Of a stretch of 64,000 nucleotides of DNA, positions 8,911 through 17,207 are shown in pieces. Position 1 is the first letter of the stretch. The number at the start of each line of letters is the position of its first letter. Source of the stretch: JBOFSQ01 sp051651625 (GTDB taxonomy: Bacteria > Planctomycetota > Planctomycetia > Pirellulales > Thermoguttaceae); the NCBI GenBank assembly GCA_051651625.1, contig JBOFSQ010000038.1, forward strand, positions 17,764 through 81,763, written 5' to 3'. The notes beneath the pieces were generated by a model. The model saw nothing but the letters and a program-made list of their open reading frames with translations. It was not told where the DNA came from and ran no database searches. The position numbers were made by a program, and so were the translations under genes.

Positions 8911-9315
8911 ATGACCGACATCACTGATTCTGCCGTGAATCAACCTGATTCCGTCGCCAGTGCGGAGAACTCGCTGTGTGTTGTTGTTCACGTCGCTCAG
9001 TTATTGTCGGCGGGGTTTGGGCCACTGATTCTTTGGTTGATTCTGCGAAAGAAATATCCGCGAGTCGATCAACACGCACGGGTCGCGCTAAACTGGGCAA
9101 TCAGTTGGTTCATTTACGCTTTCGGCAACATGCTGGTGATGCTGTTGTGCGTCGAATCAGGACATCCAACACCAGTATTTGCAATTTGCATCACCATTCA
9201 CGTCGTGCTTTGCGTATTGGGAATCGTCTTCCCGATCATGGCGGCGATGAAGGCAAACCGAGGCGTGCTGTGGAAGTACCCATTGAGCATACCGTTTTTC
9301 CGCGTGAACGGATGA
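8911..9315 (+). CDS. DUF4870 (Tic20-like) small membrane protein
   Basis: This is a 134-residue integral membrane protein with about three to four hydrophobic helices. The family pattern is clear: VVVHVAQLLSAGFGPLILWLI, then RVDQHARVALNWAISWFIYAF, then IMAAMKANRGVLWKYPLSIPF, matching the HxxxALNFQ and AxxANxGxxYxYP signatures of DUF4870. Its function is unknown. An AGGAG site lies six bases before ATG 8911. Confidence 0.8.
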   Translation: MTDITDSAVNQPDSVASAENSLCVVVHVAQLLSAGFGPLILWLILRKKYPRVDQHARVALNWAISWFIYAFGNMLVMLLCVESGHPTPVFAICITIHVVLCVLGIVFPIMAAMKANRGVLWKYPLSIPFFRVNG

Positions 9316-9335
9316 ACGGTGGTGTGAACGGTTAC

Positions 9336-9420
9336 GAAGTGCCGTCAGGATGGGTTCCCGCCTACGCGGGAATGACGGAATGTGGTGGGAATGACGGAGC
9401 TACGCAGGAATGACGGAGCA
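9336..9420 (+). repeat. Family B repeat with a small GGGAATGACGGA array
   Basis: The unit begins CGAAGTGCCGTCAGGATGG and contains the palindrome TTCCCGCCTACGCGGGAA. GGAATGACGGA then recurs three times (near 9370, 9389 and 9407), as if the 3' end had been tandemly copied. It matches 48739-48780 (reverse complement) over about 40 bases and 29552-29583 over about 30. It lies between the DUF4870 gene and a Tat oxidoreductase gene. Confidence 0.75.
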
Positions 9421-9460
9421 GTAAACGGTTTCAAACAATCAAAATCGGGAGGTTTTTACA

Positions 9461-11278
9461 ATGTACACTCCAGAACAAGAAGCATTGGCGCGCGACGCCT
9501 TTAATCAGCATTCACGGCGCGACTTTTTGAAAGGTGCGGCGTTCGGTGTGGCCGTTCCTGCGATAGGTGCGGGGGCGTTCTACTTCGGATACGACCTCGC
9601 CGAGGGGCACCCTGTTCGTGTCGGCGTATTGGGGGTGGGCGACGAAGGTAACGTCCTTCTCGGTGCAATCAATCCACGTTACATCGACGTTCGTTCGATT
9701 GCCGACATTCGTCCATATAATTTGCACCGTGCGTTTTACGGCGACGTTTACAGCGACGCCGCTCTCAAGGCGCGCCCCGGTCTGCTCTCGGTCTACGGCT
9801 GGGACACCGAAGACGAGGCCCGCAAACATATCAAGGTCTACGCCGACTACCGCGAACTGCTCAAGAACGCGAAGGCCGACGGGATTGAAGCGGTCATCAT
9901 CGGTCTGCCGCTTCACCTTCACGCTCCGGCGACAGTCTACGCTTTGCAGCTTGGACTTCACGTCATCACCGAAAAACTTATGGGGCACAGTGTCGCCAAC
10001 TGCAAAGAGATGGCGATGGCGTCGAAACTCGCGCACCGCCACTTGGCAACGGGACACCAGCGTCACTACAACATTCTGTACGCCGAAGCGGTTGACCAGA
10101 TTCGTCGCGGACTTCTCGGCAACATTCACCACATCCGTGCGCAGTGGCATCGCGGCAATTCTCCGGGGAACGACTCGTGGCAAATGCCGATGCCGGAAGC
10201 GTTCAAGCCCGACGACCCGCTCGCCAAACGACTCGCAACGGAGCTTGCGTCGTGGAAGCGTGAACTGAAGCAGGCACGCGGACGCGAGATCGAAACGTGG
10301 GCGAAGAAGGTTGCCCAAAAAGAGGCGCAGCTTGCGGACGCGATTCTGCTTAAAGGTGGTGAGTTTAACGGCACCAATTTGCAACCTATCGAGCAGTACG
10401 GTTACGAGGCCGCCGATGTCGAGTGGGAAGACGCACAAAACGGGCGACAGATTTATCACCGTCCGGCGGGCGAGGAGCTATTGCGGTGGCGTCTCTGGAA
10501 CCGCACCGGTGGCGGACTCATGGTTGAGCTTGGAAGTCACCAACTCGACGCGGCGAGTATTTTTCTTGCGGCAAACAACGACTACTATCTCGACAGCATT
10601 AACAGTACGCGAGATCGCGGCGAGAAAGTTCATCCGCTACGGTGCTTCGTCTCGGCGAATCGAAATCTTTTTGGTGCCGACCGCGAAGTTCACGACCACA
10701 TCACAACACTCGTCGAATTTCCGGCTCCCGACTACGATGCTTCGAGCATAGCGGGACGTAAACGCAAGATCACTGTTCAATACTCAACGATCAACGGAAA
10801 CGGTTTCGGCGGTTACGGCGAACTTGTTTTCGGTACGGCTGGAACGTTGATGCTTCAGAGCGAGAACGATGCGCAGCTATTTCTTAACCAGACAGCGACG
10901 CGCGTCGGTGCGCGGAGTGGCGGCGCGGCTGCACTCGACACGCAATCGAGCGGCCCCGCGCAAAAGGCTGTCGCGGGTGGCGGCGGCGGACGCGGCGATG
11001 TCAGTCGCGGGTACCGCGAAGAACTCGAACACTGGGCGTGGTGCATTCGCGTTAACCCTGAATGTGCTGATCCGACACTGCGTCCGCGTTGTCATCCGAA
11101 GATTGCACTCGGCGACGCTGTGATCGCACTCGTAACAAACATCTCGTCAAACTTGGGACGGAGCGTCGATTTCAAAGAAGCGTGGTTCGATCCCGATTCC
11201 CCCGACACACCAGAGACCGACTTGCTCGGTGCAGCCGACGGCAAACCCGATCTCACAAAGTCGATCTATCAGATGTAG
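9461..11278 (+). CDS. Gfo/Idh/MocA family oxidoreductase with twin-arginine leader
   Basis: This is a 605-residue NAD(P)-dependent oxidoreductase-like protein. SRRDFLKG at 18-25 is a twin-arginine motif followed by a hydrophobic stretch, predicting folded export. The Rossmann loop is GVLGVGDEGN near residue 55. The usual EKP motif after the coenzyme domain is degenerate here (TEKLMGHS), so the normally conserved Pro is missing. It is longer than typical family members (~430) because of an insertion around 245-300 and a Gly/Ala-rich stretch (AVAGGGGGRGD) near 505. A strong GGGAGG precedes the start. The substrate is unknown, possibly a sugar or cyclitol. Confidence 0.85.
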   Translation: MYTPEQEALARDAFNQHSRRDFLKGAAFGVAVPAIGAGAFYFGYDLAEGHPVRVGVLGVGDEGNVLLGAINPRYIDVRSIADIRPYNLHRAFYGDVYSDAALKARPGLLSVYGWDTEDEARKHIKVYADYRELLKNAKADGIEAVIIGLPLHLHAPATVYALQLGLHVITEKLMGHSVANCKEMAMASKLAHRHLATGHQRHYNILYAEAVDQIRRGLLGNIHHIRAQWHRGNSPGNDSWQMPMPEAFKPDDPLAKRLATELASWKRELKQARGREIETWAKKVAQKEAQLADAILLKGGEFNGTNLQPIEQYGYEAADVEWEDAQNGRQIYHRPAGEELLRWRLWNRTGGGLMVELGSHQLDAASIFLAANNDYYLDSINSTRDRGEKVHPLRCFVSANRNLFGADREVHDHITTLVEFPAPDYDASSIAGRKRKITVQYSTINGNGFGGYGELVFGTAGTLMLQSENDAQLFLNQTATRVGARSGGAAALDTQSSGPAQKAVAGGGGGRGDVSRGYREELEHWAWCIRVNPECADPTLRPRCHPKIALGDAVIALVTNISSNLGRSVDFKEAWFDPDSPDTPETDLLGAADGKPDLTKSIYQM

Positions 11279-11285
11279 GGCGGTT

Positions 11286-12812
11286 GTGAACGGTTACATC
11301 ACATTCACACTCGACTCGCAGACGATTGCCGTTCCGGCGGGGACGACGCTGCTTGAGGCGGCGCGGTCGCTGGGGATTGACGTGCCGACGCTCTGTCACT
11401 CGCCGTGTGGGTCGCGTGATTCGGCGAGTTGCCAAGTTTGCGTGATGAAAGTTTTCGCGTCGCGCGACGCCGTTGGGAAAATCGTCCCTTCGTGTGTGAC
11501 GCCAGTCGCGCCGGGGATGTTCGTTGAGAGCGAGACTGAAGAGGTTCACGCATTGCGTCGTGTTGCTCTTGAACTTCTTTTGAGCGACCATCGCGGCGAC
11601 TGCGAGGCACCGTGTTCGTGGGGTTGCCCAGCGCGGCTCGACATTCCGGCGATGTTGCGCAGTGTTGCTGCACAAAACAATGTTGCACAAAATGACTTCG
11701 CAGCAGCGTGGCGTGTCGTGCGAAAGACGATCCCGCTTCCCGCAACGCTCGGACTCGTCTGTCCAGCACCGTGCGAAAAAGTGTGTCGGCGGCGTTCGGT
11801 CGATGCACCGGTTTCGATTTGCAAAATCAAACGCGATGTCGGTCTCTTCGCGGTGCGCGAACGTCTCAAGGATAACGAATGTCCAGCCGACGACTCTCTA
11901 GCTGGCGCATCCGTCGGTATTCTCGGCGGGGGCGTGAGTGGACTTTCGGCGGCGTACTTTTTGACTCGCGCGGGCGTGCATACAACACTCGTCGAGAGAA
12001 CCGAGAAGCTCGGTGGACGTTTGCGAAGCGTTGATGAATCGATCTTGCCGCGAGAAATTCTTGATGCCGAAATCGAATCACTTTATTCGCCGCTTCTCGA
12101 AATTGTTACGGGCAATATCTCACCGCGCGAACTGCTCGACATGCGCAAAGTTGTTCTGATCGCGACAGGCAGCGACAAGAGTGCGGTTGATGTTGGCGGC
12201 GAGCCGCTCGTGCCGCCGCTATTTGAGTGTGGTACGCGGTGTCGTTCTTCGCAGGCGATGATTGTTCGCAGCGTCGCCGATGGACGCGAAGCTGCTGGTG
12301 CGATTCTCCACTTCTTGCGGTATGGAGAACCGATTGTGTCGCAACCGCGCTGGGGCGTTCGGCGTCGCGGAAATCAGCTCCCGCCGACGTTAACGATTCC
12401 GCCCGCAGCAGTCACAGACGACACAACAGCGAAGGCGAAAGAGTGTCTCGACTGTGACTGTCAAAAACGCGATTCGTGTCGTCTGTTTCGTTATGCGTCG
12501 AAGTATGGCGCGAACACGTCGCGTTATGGAAACGAAGTAGCGACGAGCGACGAGCAACGTGTGTTAACTTCGCAGCATGTGCGTTGGGAGGCGTCGAAGT
12601 GTATCAAGTGTGGTTTGTGTGTTCGCGTCGCGGCGGCGGAACGCGAACAAATTGGTCTTGCCATCATCGGACGCGGTTTTACGTCTTCGCTTGCGGTTCC
12701 GTTTGGTGAACCGTTAGACGCCGCACTCTCGCCAGAAACGGCAGCAAATTGTGTCGCCGCGTGCCCGACATCGGCTCTCGTCAATGTATACCCGTTACGG
12801 GTAGATTTGTAG
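11286..12812 (+). CDS. 2Fe-2S / 4Fe-4S flavoprotein (GltD-like oxidoreductase fusion)
   Basis: This is a 508-residue cytoplasmic electron-transfer protein; the start is taken as GTG 11286. An N-terminal plant-type [2Fe-2S] domain (CHSPCGSRDSASCQVC, C37-52) is followed by Cys-rich GltD-type helices (CEAPCSWGCP, then CPAPCEKVCRRR). A Rossmann FAD loop follows (GILGGGVSGLSAAYFL). The NAD-binding half between LGGRLR and LIATGSD is much shorter than in GltD. The C-terminus adds CLDCDC, CIKCGLC and CVAACP ferredoxin-like clusters. It may accept electrons from the upstream oxidoreductase eight bases away, an inference from position only. Its last codons fall inside a dispersed repeat. Confidence 0.75.
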   Translation: MNGYITFTLDSQTIAVPAGTTLLEAARSLGIDVPTLCHSPCGSRDSASCQVCVMKVFASRDAVGKIVPSCVTPVAPGMFVESETEEVHALRRVALELLLSDHRGDCEAPCSWGCPARLDIPAMLRSVAAQNNVAQNDFAAAWRVVRKTIPLPATLGLVCPAPCEKVCRRRSVDAPVSICKIKRDVGLFAVRERLKDNECPADDSLAGASVGILGGGVSGLSAAYFLTRAGVHTTLVERTEKLGGRLRSVDESILPREILDAEIESLYSPLLEIVTGNISPRELLDMRKVVLIATGSDKSAVDVGGEPLVPPLFECGTRCRSSQAMIVRSVADGREAAGAILHFLRYGEPIVSQPRWGVRRRGNQLPPTLTIPPAAVTDDTTAKAKECLDCDCQKRDSCRLFRYASKYGANTSRYGNEVATSDEQRVLTSQHVRWEASKCIKCGLCVRVAAAEREQIGLAIIGRGFTSSLAVPFGEPLDAALSPETAANCVAACPTSALVNVYPLRVDL

Positions 12813-12892
12813 GCTTCGCCCTCCACCGCGCCGCGGCCTCGTTGGGCCGCTACCGTTTTGGTACGGGAAATTCAAACCGTCTTGAGTATACA
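12791..12892 (+). repeat. Dispersed ~100-bp repeat, family E, copy 2
   Basis: This is the best-preserved copy: CCCGTTACGGG, TTTGTAGGCTTCGC, CTCGTTGGGCCGCT, CCGTTTTGGTACGGG and AATTCAAACCGTCTTGAG in order. Its first 22 bases supply the last codons and the TAG of the flavoprotein gene. Its 3' end lies about 25 bases before the start of the metalloprotease gene. Confidence 0.7.
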
Positions 12893-12916
12893 TTCTTGAA
12901 GAAAGGAAATGTTCCC

Positions 12917-14668
12917 ATGTTCCATCGTCTCTGCGTGTGTGCAAGTCTTTTGGTGAGTCTGGTTGCGACTGGCTCGGTGCGATCCGAAGAGCCGCAAGGA
13001 GTGCCGCCTATCAAAGCGGTTTACTTTGTCCCGTCCGATTGCGAGCCGATTGCCGGGCGCGAAGAGCGACTCGGTCGTGTGATGCGGCACGTTCAAGAGT
13101 TTTATCGTCGCGGGATGAACGAGTGCGGTTTCGGTAACAAGACGTTTGCACTTGAGTTTGACTCGCCCGATAGTCTCAAACTCTACACCGTTCGCGGCGC
13201 GAAAAAGCAGTCGGAATATGGTCGCAACGATGCGGGGGCCGTGCGGCGTGAGGTCGTCGCAGCACTCCGCGAACAGTATCAGATCGATGCCGACCGCGAA
13301 GTGATCATCATATTTCAAGTGCTTCTCCGCTGGGACGGCGATAAGGCAACGGAAGTCGGCCCTTATGTTGGTGGCGGGTCACATCTGTCGGGAACGGCGT
13401 GGGTTTATGACGACAAGCTCCTCGACGCTGCAAATCTCCCAAACAAAGATGCGGGCGGTTATTACAACGGTCGCTGTTCCGTCGGCCAGTTCAACACACA
13501 CTACATCGGCGGCGTCGCGCACGAATTGGGGCACGCCTTGAGCCTGCCGCACGACTGCGAACGCGACGCCGAACAGAGCGAGAAAGGCCACTCACTCATG
13601 GGCGGCGGAAATCACACCTACGGCAAAGAAGAACGCGGCGAAGGACGCGGCGCGTTTCTGTCGATGGCATCCGCGATGAGGCTGGATCGCGTAAGAGCAT
13701 TAGCGGGCGACAAAGCAAAACGGTCGCCACGAACGCAATACGACTTTACCGAACTTCGCGCCGAACTTGAAAAGAGCGGTACGCCACAAAAAGAAAAACT
13801 CGTCTTACGCGGACAAGTCGCCGCTACGCCACCACTTTTGGGACTGATCGCCTTCTGCGACAACTCCAACATCAATTCCGACTACGACGCCAAAACGTGG
13901 ACCACACGCCCCGACAAAGACGGGCGTTTTGAGATTGTGATTGACGAATGGGTTAGCGCACCTTATCAGTTGCGTCTGCAAGGAGTTCACGAAACTGGTG
14001 ATGTGAGTTCGCTGTCAATCGACTACAGTGTCGATGCCAACGGGCGTCCTGACGTGGCCGCAATCAATCTTTTGGTTCCGGTTGCACGTCTCAAAAAGGC
14101 GTTCTTGTCGGGCGATGCTGCTGCACTGGAACGCGAAGTCGCCGCCTCGAAAGATGCGCCAAACGATGTGAAGCAAGAGTTGCAACGACGCGCGGTACAC
14201 CTTGCGAAACTGCGTCAGAGCGATGCGCCGCTCATTGTGGCATCGGAAGTCACTGCCGAAAATCGGCTCGACTTAACGCAGGCCGTCTCCGCCAAAGCGA
14301 CGACGGGTTGGGGGCCGCCACGGTGCGGAACGGTTCCAGAAGACGTCTTCATCCAAGTCGGCGGAAGTTTTTTTGAGTCTGGACTTTATGCCCACGCCCC
14401 GTCGCTCTATCGTTTCGCACTCGGCAAGAAGTGGTCACGTTTCGATGTCAAGTGTGGCTTGCAAGACGGTCACAGCGGCTCGGTCGTCTTCGTGATTCGC
14501 GGCGACGACAAGGAGCTGTTTCGCAGCGAAAAAGTGACGCCAGCGAAACTCGTTCCGGCGACGATTGACGTGAGCGGAATTGAATCGCTTGAGATGATCG
14601 TCGAAGACGGTGGCGATGGCACCAACAGCGATTGGGGCGTCTGGATCGAACCGACGCTGACTCGCTAA
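12917..14668 (+). CDS. Secreted zinc metalloprotease with C-terminal NPCBM-like domain
   Basis: This is a 583-residue exported protein. The signal peptide is MFHRLCVCASLLVSLVATGS. The protease domain has HELGHALSLPHD at 202-213, an HExxHxxxxxH-type zinc site followed by Asp, as in metzincin-like peptidases. From about residue 470 the protein resembles an NPCBM galactose-binding-like domain (DVFIQVGGSFFESGLYAHAP, then RFDVKCGLQDGHSGSVVFVI). It probably degrades extracellular glycoprotein or sits on carbohydrate. GAAAGGA about ten bases upstream supports ATG 12917. Confidence 0.8.
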   Translation: MFHRLCVCASLLVSLVATGSVRSEEPQGVPPIKAVYFVPSDCEPIAGREERLGRVMRHVQEFYRRGMNECGFGNKTFALEFDSPDSLKLYTVRGAKKQSEYGRNDAGAVRREVVAALREQYQIDADREVIIIFQVLLRWDGDKATEVGPYVGGGSHLSGTAWVYDDKLLDAANLPNKDAGGYYNGRCSVGQFNTHYIGGVAHELGHALSLPHDCERDAEQSEKGHSLMGGGNHTYGKEERGEGRGAFLSMASAMRLDRVRALAGDKAKRSPRTQYDFTELRAELEKSGTPQKEKLVLRGQVAATPPLLGLIAFCDNSNINSDYDAKTWTTRPDKDGRFEIVIDEWVSAPYQLRLQGVHETGDVSSLSIDYSVDANGRPDVAAINLLVPVARLKKAFLSGDAAALEREVAASKDAPNDVKQELQRRAVHLAKLRQSDAPLIVASEVTAENRLDLTQAVSAKATTGWGPPRCGTVPEDVFIQVGGSFFESGLYAHAPSLYRFALGKKWSRFDVKCGLQDGHSGSVVFVIRGDDKELFRSEKVTPAKLVPATIDVSGIESLEMIVEDGGDGTNSDWGVWIEPTLTR

Positions 14669-14686
14669 TTTTTTTTGGAGCCAACC

Positions 14687-15763
14687 ATGTGGGCATTTGC
14701 TGACATTCTCAAACTGGCGAAACAGTTTCAAGCGAGTGACATACATCTCGTTCGCGGTGTTGCGCCGCTCTTTCGTATTCACGGCGAAATTCGCTCGGCG
14801 AAAGGCGCACCGCTGACGAAAGAGAACCTCCAAAGTCTCGTCGAAGAAGTTGCTACGCCGCGACAGTTCACGGCATTCGAGTCGCAGCAGCACCTCTGCT
14901 TTTCGACTTACTGGGAAGGCGTTGGTCGGTTCCGCGTGAGTCTCTATTATCACGCGACGATACCAGAAGTCTCGATCCGCATTTGCGAGACGCGAATACG
15001 AACGCTCGAAGAACTCGGTCTGCCGCAAGTTCTCGAAGACTTCGCGCGACTCCCTTACGGACTCGTTCTCGTCACCGGACCGACTGGCGTCGGCAAGACG
15101 ACGACGCTCAACGTGATGGTAGACATCATCAATCAAGAACAGCGCAAGAAAATTGTGATGATCGAAGACCCTGTTGAGTTCGTTCACCACAATTCCAAGA
15201 GCATCGTTATTCAGCAGGAAATCTTGACCGATACGCCGAGTTATCAGAGTGCGCTCATCAACGTTTTGCGGCAAGACCCCGATGTAATCGTCATCGGCGA
15301 GATGCGAAGTCTTGAGACGATTGAGACTGCTCTTACTGCGGCGGAGACGGGGCATCTTGTTTTTGCAACGCTCCACACGCCCGACTCGGTGCAGTCGATT
15401 CAACGGATTCAAACCGTCTTTCCGGCGGCGATGCAAAACCTGATCAACATGCAGCTTGCAAACTCGCTTCAGGCGGTTGTTTCACAACGTCTATTGCCGA
15501 GTGCCGACGGGAAAGGACGTGTCCTCGCGTATGAGGTTTGCATCGTCAACTATGCGATTCGGAATAAAATCCGCGAGCGAAACGCCCACCAAATTTATAA
15601 CGACATTCAATCGGGGACGCGAAGCAAGATGCGTCTGATGGACGTTTCACTTCTCGAACTCTACCAGCGTGGCGCGATCACTTACGACACCGCAATCAGC
15701 AACGCCCGCGACCCCAAAATGATCTCCCAAGCCGCTGGCCCCGCTGAAGACGTGTCGGTATAG
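14687..15763 (+). CDS. pilT: PilT-like twitching-motility ATPase
   Basis: This is a 358-residue hexameric secretion ATPase of the PilT/PilU group, which powers retraction of type IV pili at the inner membrane. The Walker A is GPTGVGKT (131-138). The Asp-rich Walker B region is RQDPDVIVIGEMRS (195-208). The His box ATLHT lies at 227-231. Length and order match PilT. ATG 14687 has GGAG six bases upstream. No other pilus gene is adjacent, though two prepilin-like DUF1559 genes are in the window. The metalloprotease gene ends 18 bases upstream. Confidence 0.88.
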   Translation: MWAFADILKLAKQFQASDIHLVRGVAPLFRIHGEIRSAKGAPLTKENLQSLVEEVATPRQFTAFESQQHLCFSTYWEGVGRFRVSLYYHATIPEVSIRICETRIRTLEELGLPQVLEDFARLPYGLVLVTGPTGVGKTTTLNVMVDIINQEQRKKIVMIEDPVEFVHHNSKSIVIQQEILTDTPSYQSALINVLRQDPDVIVIGEMRSLETIETALTAAETGHLVFATLHTPDSVQSIQRIQTVFPAAMQNLINMQLANSLQAVVSQRLLPSADGKGRVLAYEVCIVNYAIRNKIRERNAHQIYNDIQSGTRSKMRLMDVSLLELYQRGAITYDTAISNARDPKMISQAAGPAEDVSV

Positions 15764-15810
15764 ACCTGCGGTAAGCGTTCACAGTATTCAAGTAGCATCG
15801 CTAGTTGGTT

Positions 15811-15960
15811 GTTCTTTTTTCTCACACGAAGGCACGAAGGCGAGTCTCCGCAGATTTCGCAGATTCACGCAGATTTTGCTGCGAAGTTTTAACCACGAAA
15901 CACACGAAAATCTGCGACAATCTGCGGATTCAACTCCTCTTCGTGTCTTCGTGTGAGACT
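15811..15960. repeat. Long imperfect inverted repeat, family D, copy 1
   Basis: The left arm TTTTTTCTCACACGAAGGCA and the right arm containing CTTCGTGTCTTCGTGTGAGA can fold back on each other. The middle holds several CGCAGATT/AATCTGCG repeats. It sits between two convergent genes, pilT and an alpha/beta hydrolase gene, so it could act as a bidirectional terminator. Related copies lie at 33430-33541 and 35912-36090. Confidence 0.75.
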
Positions 15961-16004
15961 CCTCAAAAATTCGTGAACGGTTACGCCCCGCGTTACTGGT
16001 CTGC

Positions 16005-17159
16005 TCAAGGATGCGTCATTGAAACGGGTTCGAGTATCGCATCGCTTCGTCTTTGACCAGAGACGTTTTTGCTGGCCGATGCTAACTCACCTGCGTTTGT
16101 CGCAGTGCCTCTGGTTTCAACACGTCCTACTCCCATAAAACCGCGTCTCTCGGCGGCAACGGCCAGTGTTGCTTCGGCTTCTCGGTTTTGCATAAGCGTA
16201 GCGGTCCAGAACAGCATCGTCGCCCGCGCCATCGCTGCGTGATAGGCGGCGTCATTCTCGCCAGAGCCGATCATGCGATTCCCAGAATAGATTTGATGAT
16301 CGCCGCCAGCAAGCGTAAGAAGATAACACGCTAGATCAGGCGGTGCCATATCAAACGGGATGCGCCGCTGCGGCCCCTTCGTCATTCCGACTACAGAGTC
16401 GTCGTTTGTTCCAGCAACAAATAGGACAGGTCTGTCAATGGTCTGATAAAGTTGTCGCGGCGCGATGTTGGTTGGATACACTGGGGCACCGAGCGAAACA
16501 ACCGCTTTAATGCGAGCGTCGGCGAGAGACGGGCCACCATCTGGCGGAGTTTGCCCAGCCAACATCAGCGACGCAAGTGCGCCGAGATTGTAGCCACTGA
16601 CGCCAATGCTATCGGTGTCAATCGCAACTCCAATGAGACTCTCTGGTGTCTGCTCGTCACCGTTTCGGTTGCGCGTAAGCCAGTTCAGTACGGCGGTTAT
16701 ATCGCGTGTGATGGTTCGTCCAGTCCAATACTTTTGATACGCATCTTTGTAGGCAACGAGTGGACGAACCCGCTCGTCACGACAACCTTCACTCACCTCT
16801 TGATGGCGAATATGAATCGAGACAAAACCGCGCGAAGCCCACGCCGCACCAAGATAACCACAGTCGTTTTGCGATCCGCCAAGTCCGTGTGAGACAAGGA
16901 TAACCGGACACGCCGAACTCGCTTGAACAGGCCGGTAGACCTTGACGTTGATCCGTCGCGGCCCCGGCTCTACTGTGAGCGTTAGCCGCACCGTTCGCAC
17001 GCCGACCGGACTCGGCAATTCACTAGCTTCGCGCGAGAGCGACTGTGGCGATGTCGCTAGAGTGGTCTCGCTTGCATCGCGGAGATCACCCAGAGATTCT
17101 GCGCGGACAACCGCTACACAAACGAGTATCACAACAACAAAAAACGAAAAGCGATACAT
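16005..17159 (-). CDS. Secreted alpha/beta hydrolase-like protein with altered nucleophile
   Basis: This is a 384-residue exported protein of the dienelactone hydrolase/PAF-acetylhydrolase-like group. The signal peptide is FFVVVILVCVAVVRA. The oxyanion-hole motif HGLGG lies at 91-95. An acid is available in AGTNDDSVV (~253) and a His in GGDHQI (288). The nucleophile elbow, normally G-x-S-x-G, reads GYNLG with Asn at 191, so the catalytic Ser is missing. A single base change (AAT to AGT) would restore it. The protein may be an inactive homologue or use the site differently. AAGGTG upstream supports the start. Confidence 0.75.
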   Translation of the reverse strand: MYRFSFFVVVILVCVAVVRAESLGDLRDASETTLATSPQSLSREASELPSPVGVRTVRLTLTVEPGPRRINVKVYRPVQASSACPVILVSHGLGGSQNDCGYLGAAWASRGFVSIHIRHQEVSEGCRDERVRPLVAYKDAYQKYWTGRTITRDITAVLNWLTRNRNGDEQTPESLIGVAIDTDSIGVSGYNLGALASLMLAGQTPPDGGPSLADARIKAVVSLGAPVYPTNIAPRQLYQTIDRPVLFVAGTNDDSVVGMTKGPQRRIPFDMAPPDLACYLLTLAGGDHQIYSGNRMIGSGENDAAYHAAMARATMLFWTATLMQNREAEATLAVAAERRGFMGVGRVETRGTATNAGELASASKNVSGQRRSDAILEPVSMTHP

Positions 17160-17171
17160 ATAACACCTTCT

Positions 17172-17204
17172 TACCGTTATGGGGAATTCAAATCGTCTTG
17201 CGGA
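17172..17204 (+). repeat. Partial family E repeat
   Basis: TACCGTTATGGGGAATTCAA followed by ATCGTCTTGCGGA matches the 3' half of the repeat at 12791-12892 with a few changes. It fills the 48-base gap between two minus-strand genes. Confidence 0.5.
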
Positions 17205-17207
17205 GTG

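Noticed and set aside
14675..14686. TTG start for the PilT-like gene
   Set aside because: The TTG overlaps the ribosome-binding sequence; ATG 14687 has GGAG at the right spacing.
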